NCBI GenBank assembly: GCA_016191115.1
Contig: JACPPG010000039.1
Location: 1-64,000, forward strand
From: Planctomycetia bacterium
Lineage (GTDB): Bacteria; Planctomycetota; Planctomycetia; Pirellulales; JACPPG01
Direction: 5' to 3'
DNA: 64,000 nt
The notes beneath the pieces were generated by a model. It saw only the letters and a program-made list of their open reading frames with translations. It ran no database searches and had not been told where the DNA came from. The position numbers were made by a program, and so were the translations under genes. Positions within the stretch are counted from its first letter, which is position 1, and each line of letters begins with the position of its first letter. Positions 17,391-26,126 of this stretch are shown in pieces.

Positions 17391-18773
17391 TCTCACAGCC
17401 GTTTGGCGCCCGCCGTTCGCCGTCGCGCACTATCACTCGGGTACGCCAATGGCGTGCTATGGGCCGTCGGTAACGGGCTGACCACGGGGCCCTTGGTCTA
17501 CTACCTGGCGCAGGATCTGGGGGCGCGGGGCCTCGCCTTGAGTCTGCTGCTGGCGACGCCCAACCTGGCGGGATTGTTGCGGCTCTTTGCGCCGGCAGTG
17601 ATCGATAGGGCGGGGGACGCGCGGCGGGCCTGCCTCGCGCTGTCGCTGGCAAGCTATGTGTTGATCTTCGCCCTGCCGGCGGCCGGCGTGCTGCCGAACT
17701 TCGTCGCGCGGCCGACGGCGCTCGTGCTTCTCATCTCTCTGCTGTGCGTTCACCAGTTGCTGGAGTTCCTTGCGTCGGTGGCGCTCTGGTCATGGTTGGC
17801 TGATCTGGTGCCGCTTGCGATTCGCGGCCGGTACTTCGCCCGCCGGCAGATTTGGCAATTGGCCTTCCAGATTCCGATCATCCTGGCAAGCGGCTACTTC
17901 ACCGACGCCTGGCGCAGCCGCCACGCCGGAGAACCTAACGCGCTACTCCTCGGCTATGCGCTGCCGAGCCTTGCCGGCGCGATGTGCCTGCTGGCGTCGC
18001 TCGTGCCGCTGGTGTTCATGCCCGCCACGCCGTACGTGCGAGCGGCCGTGCGCGGCATCGCGTGGCGGGCGCTTGTCGCGCCGCTAGTGGACTGGCGATT
18101 TGTTCGGCTGCTCGCGTTCCGCGTGTGGTTCTCGTTCGCCAACGGCATCACGCAGGCCGTGCAGAGCACGTACCCGAAACGCGTGCTAAACCTGGGCGTG
18201 GGCGACCTGGCCGCGATGAGCACGACGATGCGCGTGGGCCAATTGGCCGCCAGCCGGTGGATCGGACCCTTTAGCGATCGTTACGGCAACCGGCCGACGC
18301 TGGTCGTCGGTCAGGCGTGCGTGGCCGCGAGCCTGCTCTTCTTCCTGGCGGCTTCGCCCGCCACGACCGCGACGCGGTGGCTGCTCCTCGGGGCGTGGGT
18401 CCTGTGGTCGGCCTATGCCGTGCACAACATTTGCCTGCCGAACTTGATGCTCAAGCTCGCGCCGCAAGACGACCGCCCTGCGTACATCGCCGCCCACGAC
18501 GCACTGGCCAGCTTGTCGCACGCGGCTGCCACGGTGCTGGGCGGATTCCTGTTCGATCGGCTGCTGACGCGCGAAGGCGCGACTGGCGGCGCACCGCCGA
18601 TCATGCCCTACACGATCCTCTTCTGGGGCGGGTTCGCCCTCCGCGCGCTGGCGGTGCCGCTCTTGTCGATCATCGTCGAGCCGGGCGCCCGCACCTGGCG
18701 CGAGATCGTGGCGGGTCTTGCCGCGCGCCGCGGAGTGCAGCGGCCCCGCGAGAGCAGCGGCCGCTCACTTTGA
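17298..18773 (+). CDS. MFS transporter with repeat-derived 5' end
   Basis: A polytopic membrane protein of up to 491 residues with about 12 hydrophobic segments. Features include NGVLWAVGNGLTTGPLVYYL in the first helix and YAVHNICLPNLMLKLAPQDD before a late helix. It looks like the MFS group found in planctomycetes; the substrate is unknown. The start is unclear. GTG 17298, GTG 17349 and TTG 17403 are possible, and residues 1-31 from GTG 17298 are encoded by repeat copy E. The ancestral start may have been lost when the repeat inserted. The 3' end overlaps the convergent DUF4432 gene by nine bases. Confidence 0.75.
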   Translation: MGQAPRRSVGRKGLALFVLGASPIFPPRHFESHSRLAPAVRRRALSLGYANGVLWAVGNGLTTGPLVYYLAQDLGARGLALSLLLATPNLAGLLRLFAPAVIDRAGDARRACLALSLASYVLIFALPAAGVLPNFVARPTALVLLISLLCVHQLLEFLASVALWSWLADLVPLAIRGRYFARRQIWQLAFQIPIILASGYFTDAWRSRHAGEPNALLLGYALPSLAGAMCLLASLVPLVFMPATPYVRAAVRGIAWRALVAPLVDWRFVRLLAFRVWFSFANGITQAVQSTYPKRVLNLGVGDLAAMSTTMRVGQLAASRWIGPFSDRYGNRPTLVVGQACVAASLLFFLAASPATTATRWLLLGAWVLWSAYAVHNICLPNLMLKLAPQDDRPAYIAAHDALASLSHAAATVLGGFLFDRLLTREGATGGAPPIMPYTILFWGGFALRALAVPLLSIIVEPGARTWREIVAGLAARRGVQRPRESSGRSL

Positions 18774-19943
18774 ATCCCCCTCGGGCGACCAGCCGGGCTG
18801 CGGCGCATTGAAAACGCGCGGCGACCGTCCCGCGGCGAGTGCCGCGATTTCCTGTTCCACCGCGTGCATCCGCTCGCGGCTCGTGACGACTTCGAAATCC
18901 AGGCTGAACGCGCGGCTGGCGCCTGGCTCCAGCCTGGCAGTCCGGCCCTGCCGCTCCTCGTACGAGCGGACGTTTGGGTAGTTGGTGCCCGGCTCGAGTC
19001 CCGTGACGTACCCGTCCGCCGCCGGCTGGTGGCACTTCCACAGGGTAAAGCAGGGGAGCTGCCGCGCGTCGTAGCGGAGCATGACGCCGCGATCCTCGGC
19101 CGTCTTCAAAAGCACGCCGGTCAGCCCGTCCCGATCGGCGGCCAGCTTGAAGAAGTGTACGAATTCATCCAGGCCGGGCTGCTCCGGCCCGTAGCTGTTC
19201 CAGTGGGCGACGTCGGTGGCCGAGTGCGGGTCGCGCGGGGCCAACTCCGCCACCGGCGCCACGAGCGACGCTCCCGGCCGTAGCCACGGCAGCCCGAAAT
19301 TGATGTGGTACAGGAGCTCGAAGTCGGTCGGCTCGGACGAGAGATTCGTCACTTCGTCAGTCACGGCGAAGCCGGGCACGGCTGATTGCATCCGTATGGT
19401 CGAAACGAGCCGCAGCTTGCGGCCAAAGAGCCGCGCTTCGTCCACAGTGCCCCGCGCGATGAGCTGGCCCGCCTGACCATCGCCCACGACTTCGACGCGA
19501 TGGGCCGGCAGATTGGCGATGCGGCCGTGCAACGGGTAGCGGAGCCGGCCGTCGGCATCCCATTCCGGCGCGCCGTTCGACTCCAGACCGCAACGGCACA
19601 GCCATTCGTCGAAGCCGGAAAGCCATCCGATGCCCGACGCCTCGTGCAGATTGACGAACTTGGGGTTCACCGGTCCGCGCACCGGCGATCGCCAGCCGAG
19701 CTCGACGTCGCCGCACCAGGCGCGCCAGATGCCCATGCCGCGCGTGGGGAGCACGGCCAGACGGACGGCGCCGTTTTCCAATTCCAGCACGTCCACGTCG
19801 TCCGAAAGCCCGCCGCGCAGCACGCGCTTGGTGACCCGCAGGCCACGGACGTAGTCGCCGGCGAAGTCGGCGGCGTTCAGATCGAGCTGCGGCAGGTAGA
19901 CGCCCGCTTCAGAATCAACGATGGTCCAGGTGCGTGGGGGCAT
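18765..19943 (-). CDS. DUF4432 family (aldose 1-epimerase-like) protein
   Basis: A 392-residue cytoplasmic protein resembling DUF4432 proteins, which have a galactose mutarotase-like beta-sandwich fold. Supporting blocks are LAVLPTRGMGIWRAWCGDVE near residue 70, PVNPKFVNLHEASGIGWL, LLYHINFGLPWL, and the C-terminal GLEPGTNYPNVRSYEERQGR. The family is thought to bind or epimerise sugars. ATG 19943 avoids a 23-residue N-terminal extension with no ribosome site. It diverges from the cupin gene across a 426-base region and belongs by theme to the sugar cluster that follows. Confidence 0.75.
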   Translation of the reverse strand: MPPRTWTIVDSEAGVYLPQLDLNAADFAGDYVRGLRVTKRVLRGGLSDDVDVLELENGAVRLAVLPTRGMGIWRAWCGDVELGWRSPVRGPVNPKFVNLHEASGIGWLSGFDEWLCRCGLESNGAPEWDADGRLRYPLHGRIANLPAHRVEVVGDGQAGQLIARGTVDEARLFGRKLRLVSTIRMQSAVPGFAVTDEVTNLSSEPTDFELLYHINFGLPWLRPGASLVAPVAELAPRDPHSATDVAHWNSYGPEQPGLDEFVHFFKLAADRDGLTGVLLKTAEDRGVMLRYDARQLPCFTLWKCHQPAADGYVTGLEPGTNYPNVRSYEERQGRTARLEPGASRAFSLDFEVVTSRERMHAVEQEIAALAAGRSPRVFNAPQPGWSPEGDSK

Positions 19944-20030
19944 GGCGGATCGGTTTTCCGGATGGTGCAAGGAATAGAGCGCGGAACTGAATGTACGCGG
20001 TGAAACGCGCAATTTCCACTACTGACAGGG

Positions 20031-20241
20031 GACTCACCACGGAGTCACGGAGACGCGCCGAGTAGGGGACGGGGGAAGAAAGTTGGCCGTGAATTGACGC
20101 AGATGGTCGCGGATCATATCCAGACCAAAGTATCACGATTCAATCTGCGTACATCCACGCCAATCCGTGGCTGCATTCCTCTTTGTGCATCTTCCCTCTC
20201 TTCCGGCGCGTCTCCGTGCCTCAGTGACTCCGTGGTGACTC
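20031..20241. repeat. CACGGAGTCACGGAGACGCG inverted repeat
   Basis: Outer arms CACCACGGAGTCACGGAGAC (left, about 20035-20060) and GTCTCCGTGCCTCAGTGACT, followed by CCGTGGTG (right, 20204-20241), are largely complementary. Inside them lies a second pair (GACGCAGATGGTCGCGGAT and ATCTGCGTACATCCACGCC). It fills most of the divergent gap between the DUF4432 and cupin genes. Confidence 0.65.
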
Positions 20242-20369
20242 TTTTCCGGTGCCCGACCTCCTCCTTGCGGACCCCTCTGGCGGCGAATAAAACAAGTCCT
20301 TCGGCCTTGGCTCCTGGGGGCGCCGGGCCATGGGGCTAAATCTCTCGCTCTTTGGCGGTGAACTGAATC

Positions 20370-21632
20370 ATGGCGACTGCGACCGTTTCGACCAAGGATA
20401 TCGTGGCCAAGGACAACATCGGTACGATCCTCGATCGCGCTTTGGCGGCCGGCGAGGGGCTGTTGCGGCTCACGCCCACCTGGGTGCCGCGCAGCTTCTT
20501 GCACCCCGGCAAGCGGATCAAGCTCGCGCCCGAGGACTGGTACGCTTTCGGCGCCCACCGCGGCGGCATCGACGAACGCTGGTTCGCCAGCACCACCGAA
20601 GCGGCCAACGAGAATCGCACGCCCGACGAGGGCCTGAGCTACGTCACGTTCGAGGGGAAGCGCTTCACACTCCGCGACGCCGTGGCCGAGGGCGGCCCAC
20701 GCCTCATCGCCCGCACAATGTTCGACCAATACAAGCGGTGGCCCGTCTACTCCAAGTTCTTCGACAACATGGGCCCCATCCCGCACCACATGCACCAGGG
20801 CTTCAAGCACGCCGCGCTGACCGGCCAGGAGGGTAAGCCCGAGAGCTACTACTTCCCGCCTCAATTGAACAACGTCGACAACAACTTTGCCTACACGTTC
20901 ATGGGCCTGGAGCCCGGCACGACCAAGGCCCAGGTCCGCCGCTGCCTGGAGAACTGGGACCAGGGGGACAACGGCATCCTCGACCTGTCGCGGGCTTACC
21001 GGCTGAAGCGCGGCACCGGCTGGCTGATCCCGCCCGGCGTGCTGCACGCCCCCGGCTCGCTGTGCACCTACGAGCCGCAATGGGGCTCGGACGTGTTCGG
21101 CATGTTCCAGTCGTTGGTCGAAGGGCGCGAGGTGCCGTGGGCGCTATTGGTCAAGGACGTGCCGAAGGACAAGCACCGCGATCTGGACTTCATTATCGAG
21201 CAGCTCGACTGGGAAAAGAACGTCGACACGCATTTCAAAGAGCACAACTACCTGGAACCGATCGTCGACGACGCCAAAAGCGGCCGCGGCTACACCGATC
21301 GCTGGATCGTGTACGGCACGATCGACGGGGCGCAACTGTTTAGCGCCAAGGAATTGACCGTCGAGCCGGGCGCGAAGTGCAACATCCAGGACCCGGGCGC
21401 AAGCGGCTGGATCACCGTGCAGGGCCGCGGCCGGCTGGGCAAGCTCGCCCTGCAAACGCCTGCCATGATCCGCTTCGGCCAGGCCACGGAGGACGAAGTG
21501 TTCATCACGCACGAAGCGGCCACGGCCGGCGTCGAGATCGAGAACACCGGCAGCGAGCCGCTCGTTGGGCTGCGCTACTTCGGGCCGGACACGCACGCGA
21601 AATTGCCGAAGGTCGGCGAGCATCGGACGTAG
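20370..21632 (+). CDS. Cupin / mannose-6-phosphate isomerase-like protein
   Basis: A 420-residue cytoplasmic protein. The stretch GPIPHHMHQGFKHA near residues 134-147 and GTGWLIPPGVLHAPGS near 216-231 resemble the metal-binding His-rich beta-barrel motifs of class I phosphomannose isomerases. Two cupin-like halves are likely, the second including EPGAKCNIQDPGASGWITVQ. Length fits the planctomycete isomerase-like family, but enzyme activity is inferred. It is the first gene of a co-directional run with the TIM-barrel isomerase and the oxidoreductase, consistent with catabolism of a modified sugar. A G-rich tract begins at its stop codon. Confidence 0.7.
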   Translation: MATATVSTKDIVAKDNIGTILDRALAAGEGLLRLTPTWVPRSFLHPGKRIKLAPEDWYAFGAHRGGIDERWFASTTEAANENRTPDEGLSYVTFEGKRFTLRDAVAEGGPRLIARTMFDQYKRWPVYSKFFDNMGPIPHHMHQGFKHAALTGQEGKPESYYFPPQLNNVDNNFAYTFMGLEPGTTKAQVRRCLENWDQGDNGILDLSRAYRLKRGTGWLIPPGVLHAPGSLCTYEPQWGSDVFGMFQSLVEGREVPWALLVKDVPKDKHRDLDFIIEQLDWEKNVDTHFKEHNYLEPIVDDAKSGRGYTDRWIVYGTIDGAQLFSAKELTVEPGAKCNIQDPGASGWITVQGRGRLGKLALQTPAMIRFGQATEDEVFITHEAATAGVEIENTGSEPLVGLRYFGPDTHAKLPKVGEHRT

Positions 21633-21664
21633 GGGTTGGGGGTTGGGGGTTAGGGATTAGGGGG
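21632..21664 (+). promoter_or_regulatory. G-quadruplex-forming tract over a ribosome-binding region
   Basis: Five runs of three to five G separated by TT, TT, TTA and ATTA lie between the stop of the cupin gene and ATG 21670, on the coding strand. The last G-run (GGGGGA) is also the only plausible Shine-Dalgarno sequence for the isomerase gene. Folding would be expected to hide that site. It may alternatively be a simple G-rich minisatellite. Confidence 0.5.
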
Positions 21665-21669
21665 AACCA

Positions 21670-22728
21670 ATGAGTGCGGCACACCTGAACGTGTTTCCAA
21701 AGCTCCACAACGCCGCCTGGCCGGGCGTGGTCGGCAAGGGGGAAGGCTCCGAGCCGCCGATTGAGCTGGACACGATGCTCGACCTGACGGCCGCGGCCGA
21801 GGTCGACGGCGTGCGGTTCGACGGCGTCGATTTGTTTCTCTTCGCGCCGCACGTCGATATCGACTCCTCGGATGATGATCTCAAGCGGCTGGCGGACAAG
21901 GTCCGCTCGCGGAATCTGGTGATCGGCTCGGTCGTGGCGCCGGTCTGGCCTCCCACCGGCGGCGGATCGGCGATGGGGAGCGAGCAGGACCGGCAGAGCT
22001 TCCTGACGCAAGTCCGCAAAGGCTGTCGGATTGCCAAGCGCCTTCGCGAACTGGGCGCCCGGCCCTACGGCGTCGTGCGGATCGACTCGGCCGTCGATCC
22101 GGGCACCTGGGCGCAAGGGGACCGCGACGCCAACAGCCGGCGGATTGCAGACACGTTTCGGCAGGCATGCGGAATTGCCGAGGATCACGGCGAGCGGCTG
22201 GCCGCCGAGGGAGAAATCTGCTGGGGCGGCATGCACAGTTGGAAACGCATGGTGCAGCTTCTGGAGCTGGTCGACCGTCCGAAGTCGCTCGGCTTTCAGG
22301 CCGACATGGCGCACACGCTTCTTTATCTGCTGGGCTATAACGCGCCGGAGGACCGCATCCTGCCGGTGGATTTCGATTGGAAGGACACGGCCGCACTCCA
22401 GCAGGGCTTGAAGACCCTCACGGCCGCCTTGCGCCTCTGGACGATCGACTTCCACGTCGCCCAAAACGACGCGACGGTGCACGGCGCCGGCTCGCACGAT
22501 AAGACGGGCCGCCACTGTCTGCCCAACGACCCGGCCGGCCGCCTCTCAATCGCCCGCGACGCCGGCCACTGGCTGCGCGACGAGCGTGGCGCGCTCACGA
22601 AGCGGATGACGCACATCTGCTGGGACGGCTGCATGTTCCCCAACGCCGTGATGATGAAGCCCCAGACGTGGAACGACATCCTGGGGGCGATGGTAGCGGT
22701 GCGGGACGCGCACGGCTGGCGCGAATGA
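21670..22728 (+). CDS. Sugar phosphate isomerase/epimerase-like TIM-barrel protein
   Basis: A 352-residue cytoplasmic protein of the xylose isomerase-like TIM-barrel superfamily. Supporting pieces are [20 protein letters not shown] near residue 45, [10 protein letters not shown]-like acidic metal-ligand region ([20 protein letters not shown]), [20 protein letters not shown] and a late HVAQND block, which supply the Glu, Asp and His ligands expected for a divalent metal. The substrate is not known. The gene ends CGC GAA TGA, with the last codon and stop inside the left terminal repeat of the downstream inverted-repeat unit. The original C-terminus may therefore have been altered by insertion. 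Confidence 0.75.
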   Translation: MSAAHLNVFPKLHNAAWPGVVGKGEGSEPPIELDTMLDLTAAAEVDGVRFDGVDLFLFAPHVDIDSSDDDLKRLADKVRSRNLVIGSVVAPVWPPTGGGSAMGSEQDRQSFLTQVRKGCRIAKRLRELGARPYGVVRIDSAVDPGTWAQGDRDANSRRIADTFRQACGIAEDHGERLAAEGEICWGGMHSWKRMVQLLELVDRPKSLGFQADMAHTLLYLLGYNAPEDRILPVDFDWKDTAALQQGLKTLTAALRLWTIDFHVAQNDATVHGAGSHDKTGRHCLPNDPAGRLSIARDAGHWLRDERGALTKRMTHICWDGCMFPNAVMMKPQTWNDILGAMVAVRDAHGWRE

Positions 22729-23231
22729 CGAAGGACTAAGATCAAATGTCTCAAGAAATCCGAAGCACGAATGACGAAACGGCCGGTGGCGAACGCCGCT
22801 ACGATCTGGTCGAGCGGACCGCGTGCTTTGGTGAATCGACAATCATGTTGGCAAAGCAGTTGCCGACGAACCGGGTAACGGACCAGCTCATCGATCAGCT
22901 TGTGCGGTCAGCGACGAGCATCGGTGCGAACTACTGTGAGGCCGATGACGCCGGCTCCCGAAAGGAATTCTGTTATCGCGTCAGTGTGAGCAAGCGAGAG
23001 GCGCGTGAGGCAATGCACTGGTTGCGCATGATCGCGGCAGCCGTCCCGGAAATGAAGGACCAGGCACGCGAACAATGGCGCGAAGCCAAGGAATTGCATC
23101 TCATTTTGGCCGCCATTCACCGCAAAGTTCGAGACGACCGCGCCGCCAGACCCGCCCACCCAAAGTAGTTCGTCCTTCGGATTTAGACCTTCGGATTTCT
23201 TTAGACATTTGATTTTAGTCCTTCGTCATTC
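22723..23231. mobile_element. Inverted-repeat-bounded unit carrying a four-helix-bundle gene
   Basis: 43-bp termini at 22723-22765 and 23189-23231 are inverted complements at 41 of 43 positions; they begin GAATGACGAAGGACTAA and end AAGAAATCCGAAG. The 509-bp unit contains one gene only. It lies inside a sugar-metabolism operon and provides the stop codon of the upstream gene. No target duplication is visible. Shorter gene-less relatives of the termini occur at 11378-11507 and 50831-50981. No transposase is encoded, so mobility is inferred from the structure. Confidence 0.7.
22746..23168 (+). CDS. Four-helix-bundle protein (S23/Avd-like)
   Basis: A 140-residue, mostly helical basic protein. 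The core begins with YDLVERTACFGESTIMLAKQ and continues VTDQLIDQLVRSATSIGANY, then a central EFCYRVSVSKREAREAMHWL. These are the signature blocks of the four-helix-bundle family first known from 23S rRNA intervening sequences and related to the Avd proteins of diversity-generating retroelements. The family forms pentamers and can bind nucleic acid. The first roughly ten residues (MSQEIRSTNDE) are encoded by the left terminal repeat, making it longer than the usual ~120. No reverse transcriptase or rRNA lies nearby. Its role in this unit is unknown. Confidence 0.8.
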   Translation: MSQEIRSTNDETAGGERRYDLVERTACFGESTIMLAKQLPTNRVTDQLIDQLVRSATSIGANYCEADDAGSRKEFCYRVSVSKREAREAMHWLRMIAAAVPEMKDQAREQWREAKELHLILAAIHRKVRDDRAARPAHPK

Positions 23232-23243
23232 CAGAGGCCCCGC

Positions 23244-24401
23244 ATGTCCACCCCTCTCAACATCGGCATGATCGGCTACGGCTTCATGGGCCGGGCCCAC
23301 TCGAACGCTTATCGGCAGGTCAGCCAGTTTTACAAGCTCGAGCATCGCCCGGTCTTGAAGGCCTGTTGCGCACGCAATGCCGAGAAAATCAAGGCCTTCG
23401 CCGACAACTGGGGCTACGAGTCGTACGAAACCGACTGGCGAAAGCTGATCGACCGCAAGGACATCGACGTGATCGACATCGGCAGCCCCAACAACACGCA
23501 TCGCGAGATCGTGCTGGCCGCGGCCGAGCGGGGCAAGATGATCCTCTGCGAGAAGCCGCTGGCGATGAACGCCGCCGAGGCCGAGGAAATGTGCAAGGCC
23601 GTGGAGAAGGCGGGCGTGGCGAACATGGTGTGGTTCAACTATCGCCGCGTGCCGGCCATTTCGCTCGCTCGGCAGGTGGTCGACGAGGGGCGGATCGGCC
23701 GGCCGTTCCACTACCGCGCGACCTACCTGCAGGACTGGACGATCGCCGAGGACGTGCCGCAGGGCGGCGCCGCGCTGTGGCGGCTCGATCTGGCCGTGGC
23801 CGGCTCGGGCGTGACCGGCGACTTGCTCGCTCATTCGATCGACACCGCCGAGTGGCTCAACGGGCCGATCCGCCGCGTCACCGCCGCGACCGAGACCTTC
23901 GTCAAGGAGCGGATGCACGTCGAGACCGGCAAAAAGCAATCGGTCGGCATCGACGACGCCTGCATGTTCCTGGCCGTATTCGCCAACGGGTCGATGGGCA
24001 CGTTCGAAAGCACGCGCTACGCCCGCGGCCGCAAGAACTACAACACGTTCGAGCTTAACGGCGAGCGGGGTAGCGTGTTCTTCGATCTCGAGGACCCGCA
24101 CATCCTGCAATATTTCAAGCACGCCGATCCCAAGACGGGCGCGAAGATCGAAAGCCATCTCACCGGCTGGCAGCGGATCAACGTCACCAATTTCGAGCAC
24201 CCGTACATGGACAAGTGGTGGGTGCCCGGCTGCACGATCGGCTACGAGCACACGTTCACGAACGCCCTGGCTGATTTCCTCATCGGGCTGCAGACGGGCA
24301 AGCCGGCGCAGCCCGACTTCCGCTCCGGCCTGCGGACGCAAAAAGTGTGTGACGCGGTGTTGGCGAGCGGAAAAAGCGGCCGCTGGGTCGACATCGAGTG
24401 A
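23244..24401 (+). CDS. Gfo/Idh/MocA-family oxidoreductase
   Basis: A 385-residue NAD(P)-dependent dehydrogenase for sugars or inositols. The Rossmann domain starts [20 protein letters not shown] (residues 5-24), and the conserved catalytic Lys is in [17 protein letters not shown] near residue 100. The C-terminal alpha/beta domain includes [17 protein letters not shown] with the expected Asp and His. It ends with a planctomycete-like tail. It begins 13 bases after the right terminus of the inverted-repeat unit and presumably formed one operon with the isomerase upstream before that insertion. A clear intrinsic terminator follows. Confidence 0.9.
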   Translation: MSTPLNIGMIGYGFMGRAHSNAYRQVSQFYKLEHRPVLKACCARNAEKIKAFADNWGYESYETDWRKLIDRKDIDVIDIGSPNNTHREIVLAAAERGKMILCEKPLAMNAAEAEEMCKAVEKAGVANMVWFNYRRVPAISLARQVVDEGRIGRPFHYRATYLQDWTIAEDVPQGGAALWRLDLAVAGSGVTGDLLAHSIDTAEWLNGPIRRVTAATETFVKERMHVETGKKQSVGIDDACMFLAVFANGSMGTFESTRYARGRKNYNTFELNGERGSVFFDLEDPHILQYFKHADPKTGAKIESHLTGWQRINVTNFEHPYMDKWWVPGCTIGYEHTFTNALADFLIGLQTGKPAQPDFRSGLRTQKVCDAVLASGKSGRWVDIE

Positions 24402-24519
24402 GGCTGACGGCTTTTGCACTCGGCATGGGCACAAAGACCATCGCGGAGTCGCTTTCTTTGCCGCCGCGGTAGGATTGGCTTGCCTGAGGCACTCTAGCGT
24501 AGGCTTGGTTGTTCTTCGC

Positions 24520-24555
24520 CCCGAATCGGCCTTGCCGGGCTAATTCGGGTTTTTT
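24520..24555 (+). terminator. Intrinsic terminator after the sugar cluster
   Basis: CCCGAAT (24520-24526) pairs with ATTCGGG (24543-24549) around a 16-base loop that itself contains GGCC pairing, followed by a run of six T. It lies 118 bases after the oxidoreductase stop and closes the cluster. Confidence 0.75.
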
Positions 24556-24566
24556 GTTGCCGTAAG

Positions 24567-24593
24567 TTGACATCTTATTTTTATAGATATAAG
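24567..24593 (+). promoter_or_regulatory. Candidate promoter of the AAA/DUF4143 gene
   Basis: A consensus TTGACA (24567-24572) and TATAAG (24588-24593) are separated by 15 bases in an AT-rich island very unlike the surrounding DNA. The spacer is two bases short of ideal. It would give a leader of about 50 bases before ATG 24651. Confidence 0.4.
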
Positions 24594-24650
24594 TTGTAAG
24601 TAAAGTGACAAGTTATAAATCAACCGCGGCTGTTGTCGCAGGATGCAAAG

Positions 24651-26126
24651 ATGATAAAGCCTTCGTCCAGTGCCACCCAGGAAATCGTCCAGGTTCTGCA
24701 GGACCTAAACCCCTGGTGGACGACAAGGAAACTGCGAAAGCCGCCACCGAGCTACCTCAGGCGTGGAGTGCCCGAATTGGCGGCCCGGATAAGCCGCATC
24801 AAAGGGTTGATTGAGATCGTCAGAGGGCCACGACAGGTCGGAAAGACTACTGCTATTGAGCAAATCATCCACCAACTTCTTCAAAATAAAAAAATGGAGG
24901 CGACGGACATTCTGTTTGTCAGATTCGACCAGGAGGTGCTGAGAGAATATCGGGGCGGCCTGTTGGGAATCACGCGATGGTACGAGCATGCGATAAGAAG
25001 GCGCCCCTTCGAGACCGGGCCGATCAGCTTTATCTTCTTGGATGAGGTGCACAAGCTGCCCCGATGGGACGAAGACGTCAAACACTTGTTCGATACCTTT
25101 CCGGTGCGCGTGATGCTGACGGGCTCGTCGAGCGTCCTGGTAACGAAGGGAGGCCGAGAGAGCCTCGCGGGCCGAACGATCATGACCGACTTCCCGACGT
25201 TCCAATTCCGCGAGGTCTTGGAGGCCTGGATGCCGATCGCGCGACGACTTGGACCGCCCCGGAAATTCGCCGATCTATTCCAACTCAAGTCGCCGGGAGA
25301 CTTTTTTTCTGGAGTCCAAGAACTGCAATCACAGCAAAAACTCTCGCTGCGCCAGTGTCTTGAGAAGTACTACAATCGCGGGGGATATCCACGGTTATAC
25401 AATGGAGAAATCCAAGACGATGATTGGGCGGACTATCTTACGGCAACAATCTTTGATCGAGTCTTGGGGGTCGATATCCCAGACCTGTTCCCGGTAAGAA
25501 ACCCGCAACTATTGCGATGGATTTATGTCGAGGTCGCTAGATCGACAGGACAAGAAGTCGTGCAAAACCGACTAGCCGAAATGGCCGAGTCACTTGGAAT
25601 CAAGACGAGTCAGCCGCATATTGGCAACTATCTGCATTATCTGTCCGACGCGCTATTGACGCGGGAATTCCGCAGGTATCCCCTTGCAAAGACGAAATCA
25701 TCTCGCACGCCGGCCAAAATTACGCTGACGGACTTAGGCGCGCGTAACGCACTATTCAGAGGCGCGCCATCGTTATGGGAGTCCGATCCACAGCATATCG
25801 GACCATTGATAGAGACGCTCGCTCAGTCGGTCATTCGCAGTCCAGGTATTCAGGTGCACTTCTTCCGAGACCACGAGAATCCACGGAATAGGAATTCTCC
25901 TATCGTAGAGGTTGACTTCGTGCCGGAGGATCAGTCCGGCGCGGTCATTCCCATTGAAATAAAATTTTGTCATCAATTGCACGGCAAGGATTTTCGCGGA
26001 TTGCGATGCTTTATGAACCGCTTTCGATCGCCGTATGGGCTGATGGTGACGCGGGACGTGTTCGACTGGAAGATGGAGGATCGAATCCTTTGTGTCCCGT
26101 TGCTCGATTTCCTGTGCACGTTTTAA
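24651..26126 (+). CDS. AAA-type ATPase with DUF4143 domain
   Basis: A 491-residue ATPase of the AAA_14/DUF4143 type. The Walker A loop GPRQVGKTTAI lies near residues 59-69. Walker B FIFLDEVHKLPRW has Asp131. A sensor-like LTGSSSVLV follows. The C-terminal part ends with VEVDFVPED and VIPIEIKF, resembling the D-x-E-x-K core of PD-(D/E)xK folds seen in this family. The biological role of these stand-alone ATPases is not established; some are proposed to be mobile or toxin-like. ATG 24651 has AGGA upstream; TTG 24633 is an alternative. Its GC content and codon use are visibly lower than neighbours, suggesting horizontal acquisition. Confidence 0.85.
   Translation: MIKPSSSATQEIVQVLQDLNPWWTTRKLRKPPPSYLRRGVPELAARISRIKGLIEIVRGPRQVGKTTAIEQIIHQLLQNKKMEATDILFVRFDQEVLREYRGGLLGITRWYEHAIRRRPFETGPISFIFLDEVHKLPRWDEDVKHLFDTFPVRVMLTGSSSVLVTKGGRESLAGRTIMTDFPTFQFREVLEAWMPIARRLGPPRKFADLFQLKSPGDFFSGVQELQSQQKLSLRQCLEKYYNRGGYPRLYNGEIQDDDWADYLTATIFDRVLGVDIPDLFPVRNPQLLRWIYVEVARSTGQEVVQNRLAEMAESLGIKTSQPHIGNYLHYLSDALLTREFRRYPLAKTKSSRTPAKITLTDLGARNALFRGAPSLWESDPQHIGPLIETLAQSVIRSPGIQVHFFRDHENPRNRNSPIVEVDFVPEDQSGAVIPIEIKFCHQLHGKDFRGLRCFMNRFRSPYGLMVTRDVFDWKMEDRILCVPLLDFLCTF

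Noticed and set aside
22746-23168. Diversity-generating retroelement accessory gene (avd)
   Set aside because: No reverse transcriptase, template repeat or variable target gene lies nearby; only the protein fold is shared.
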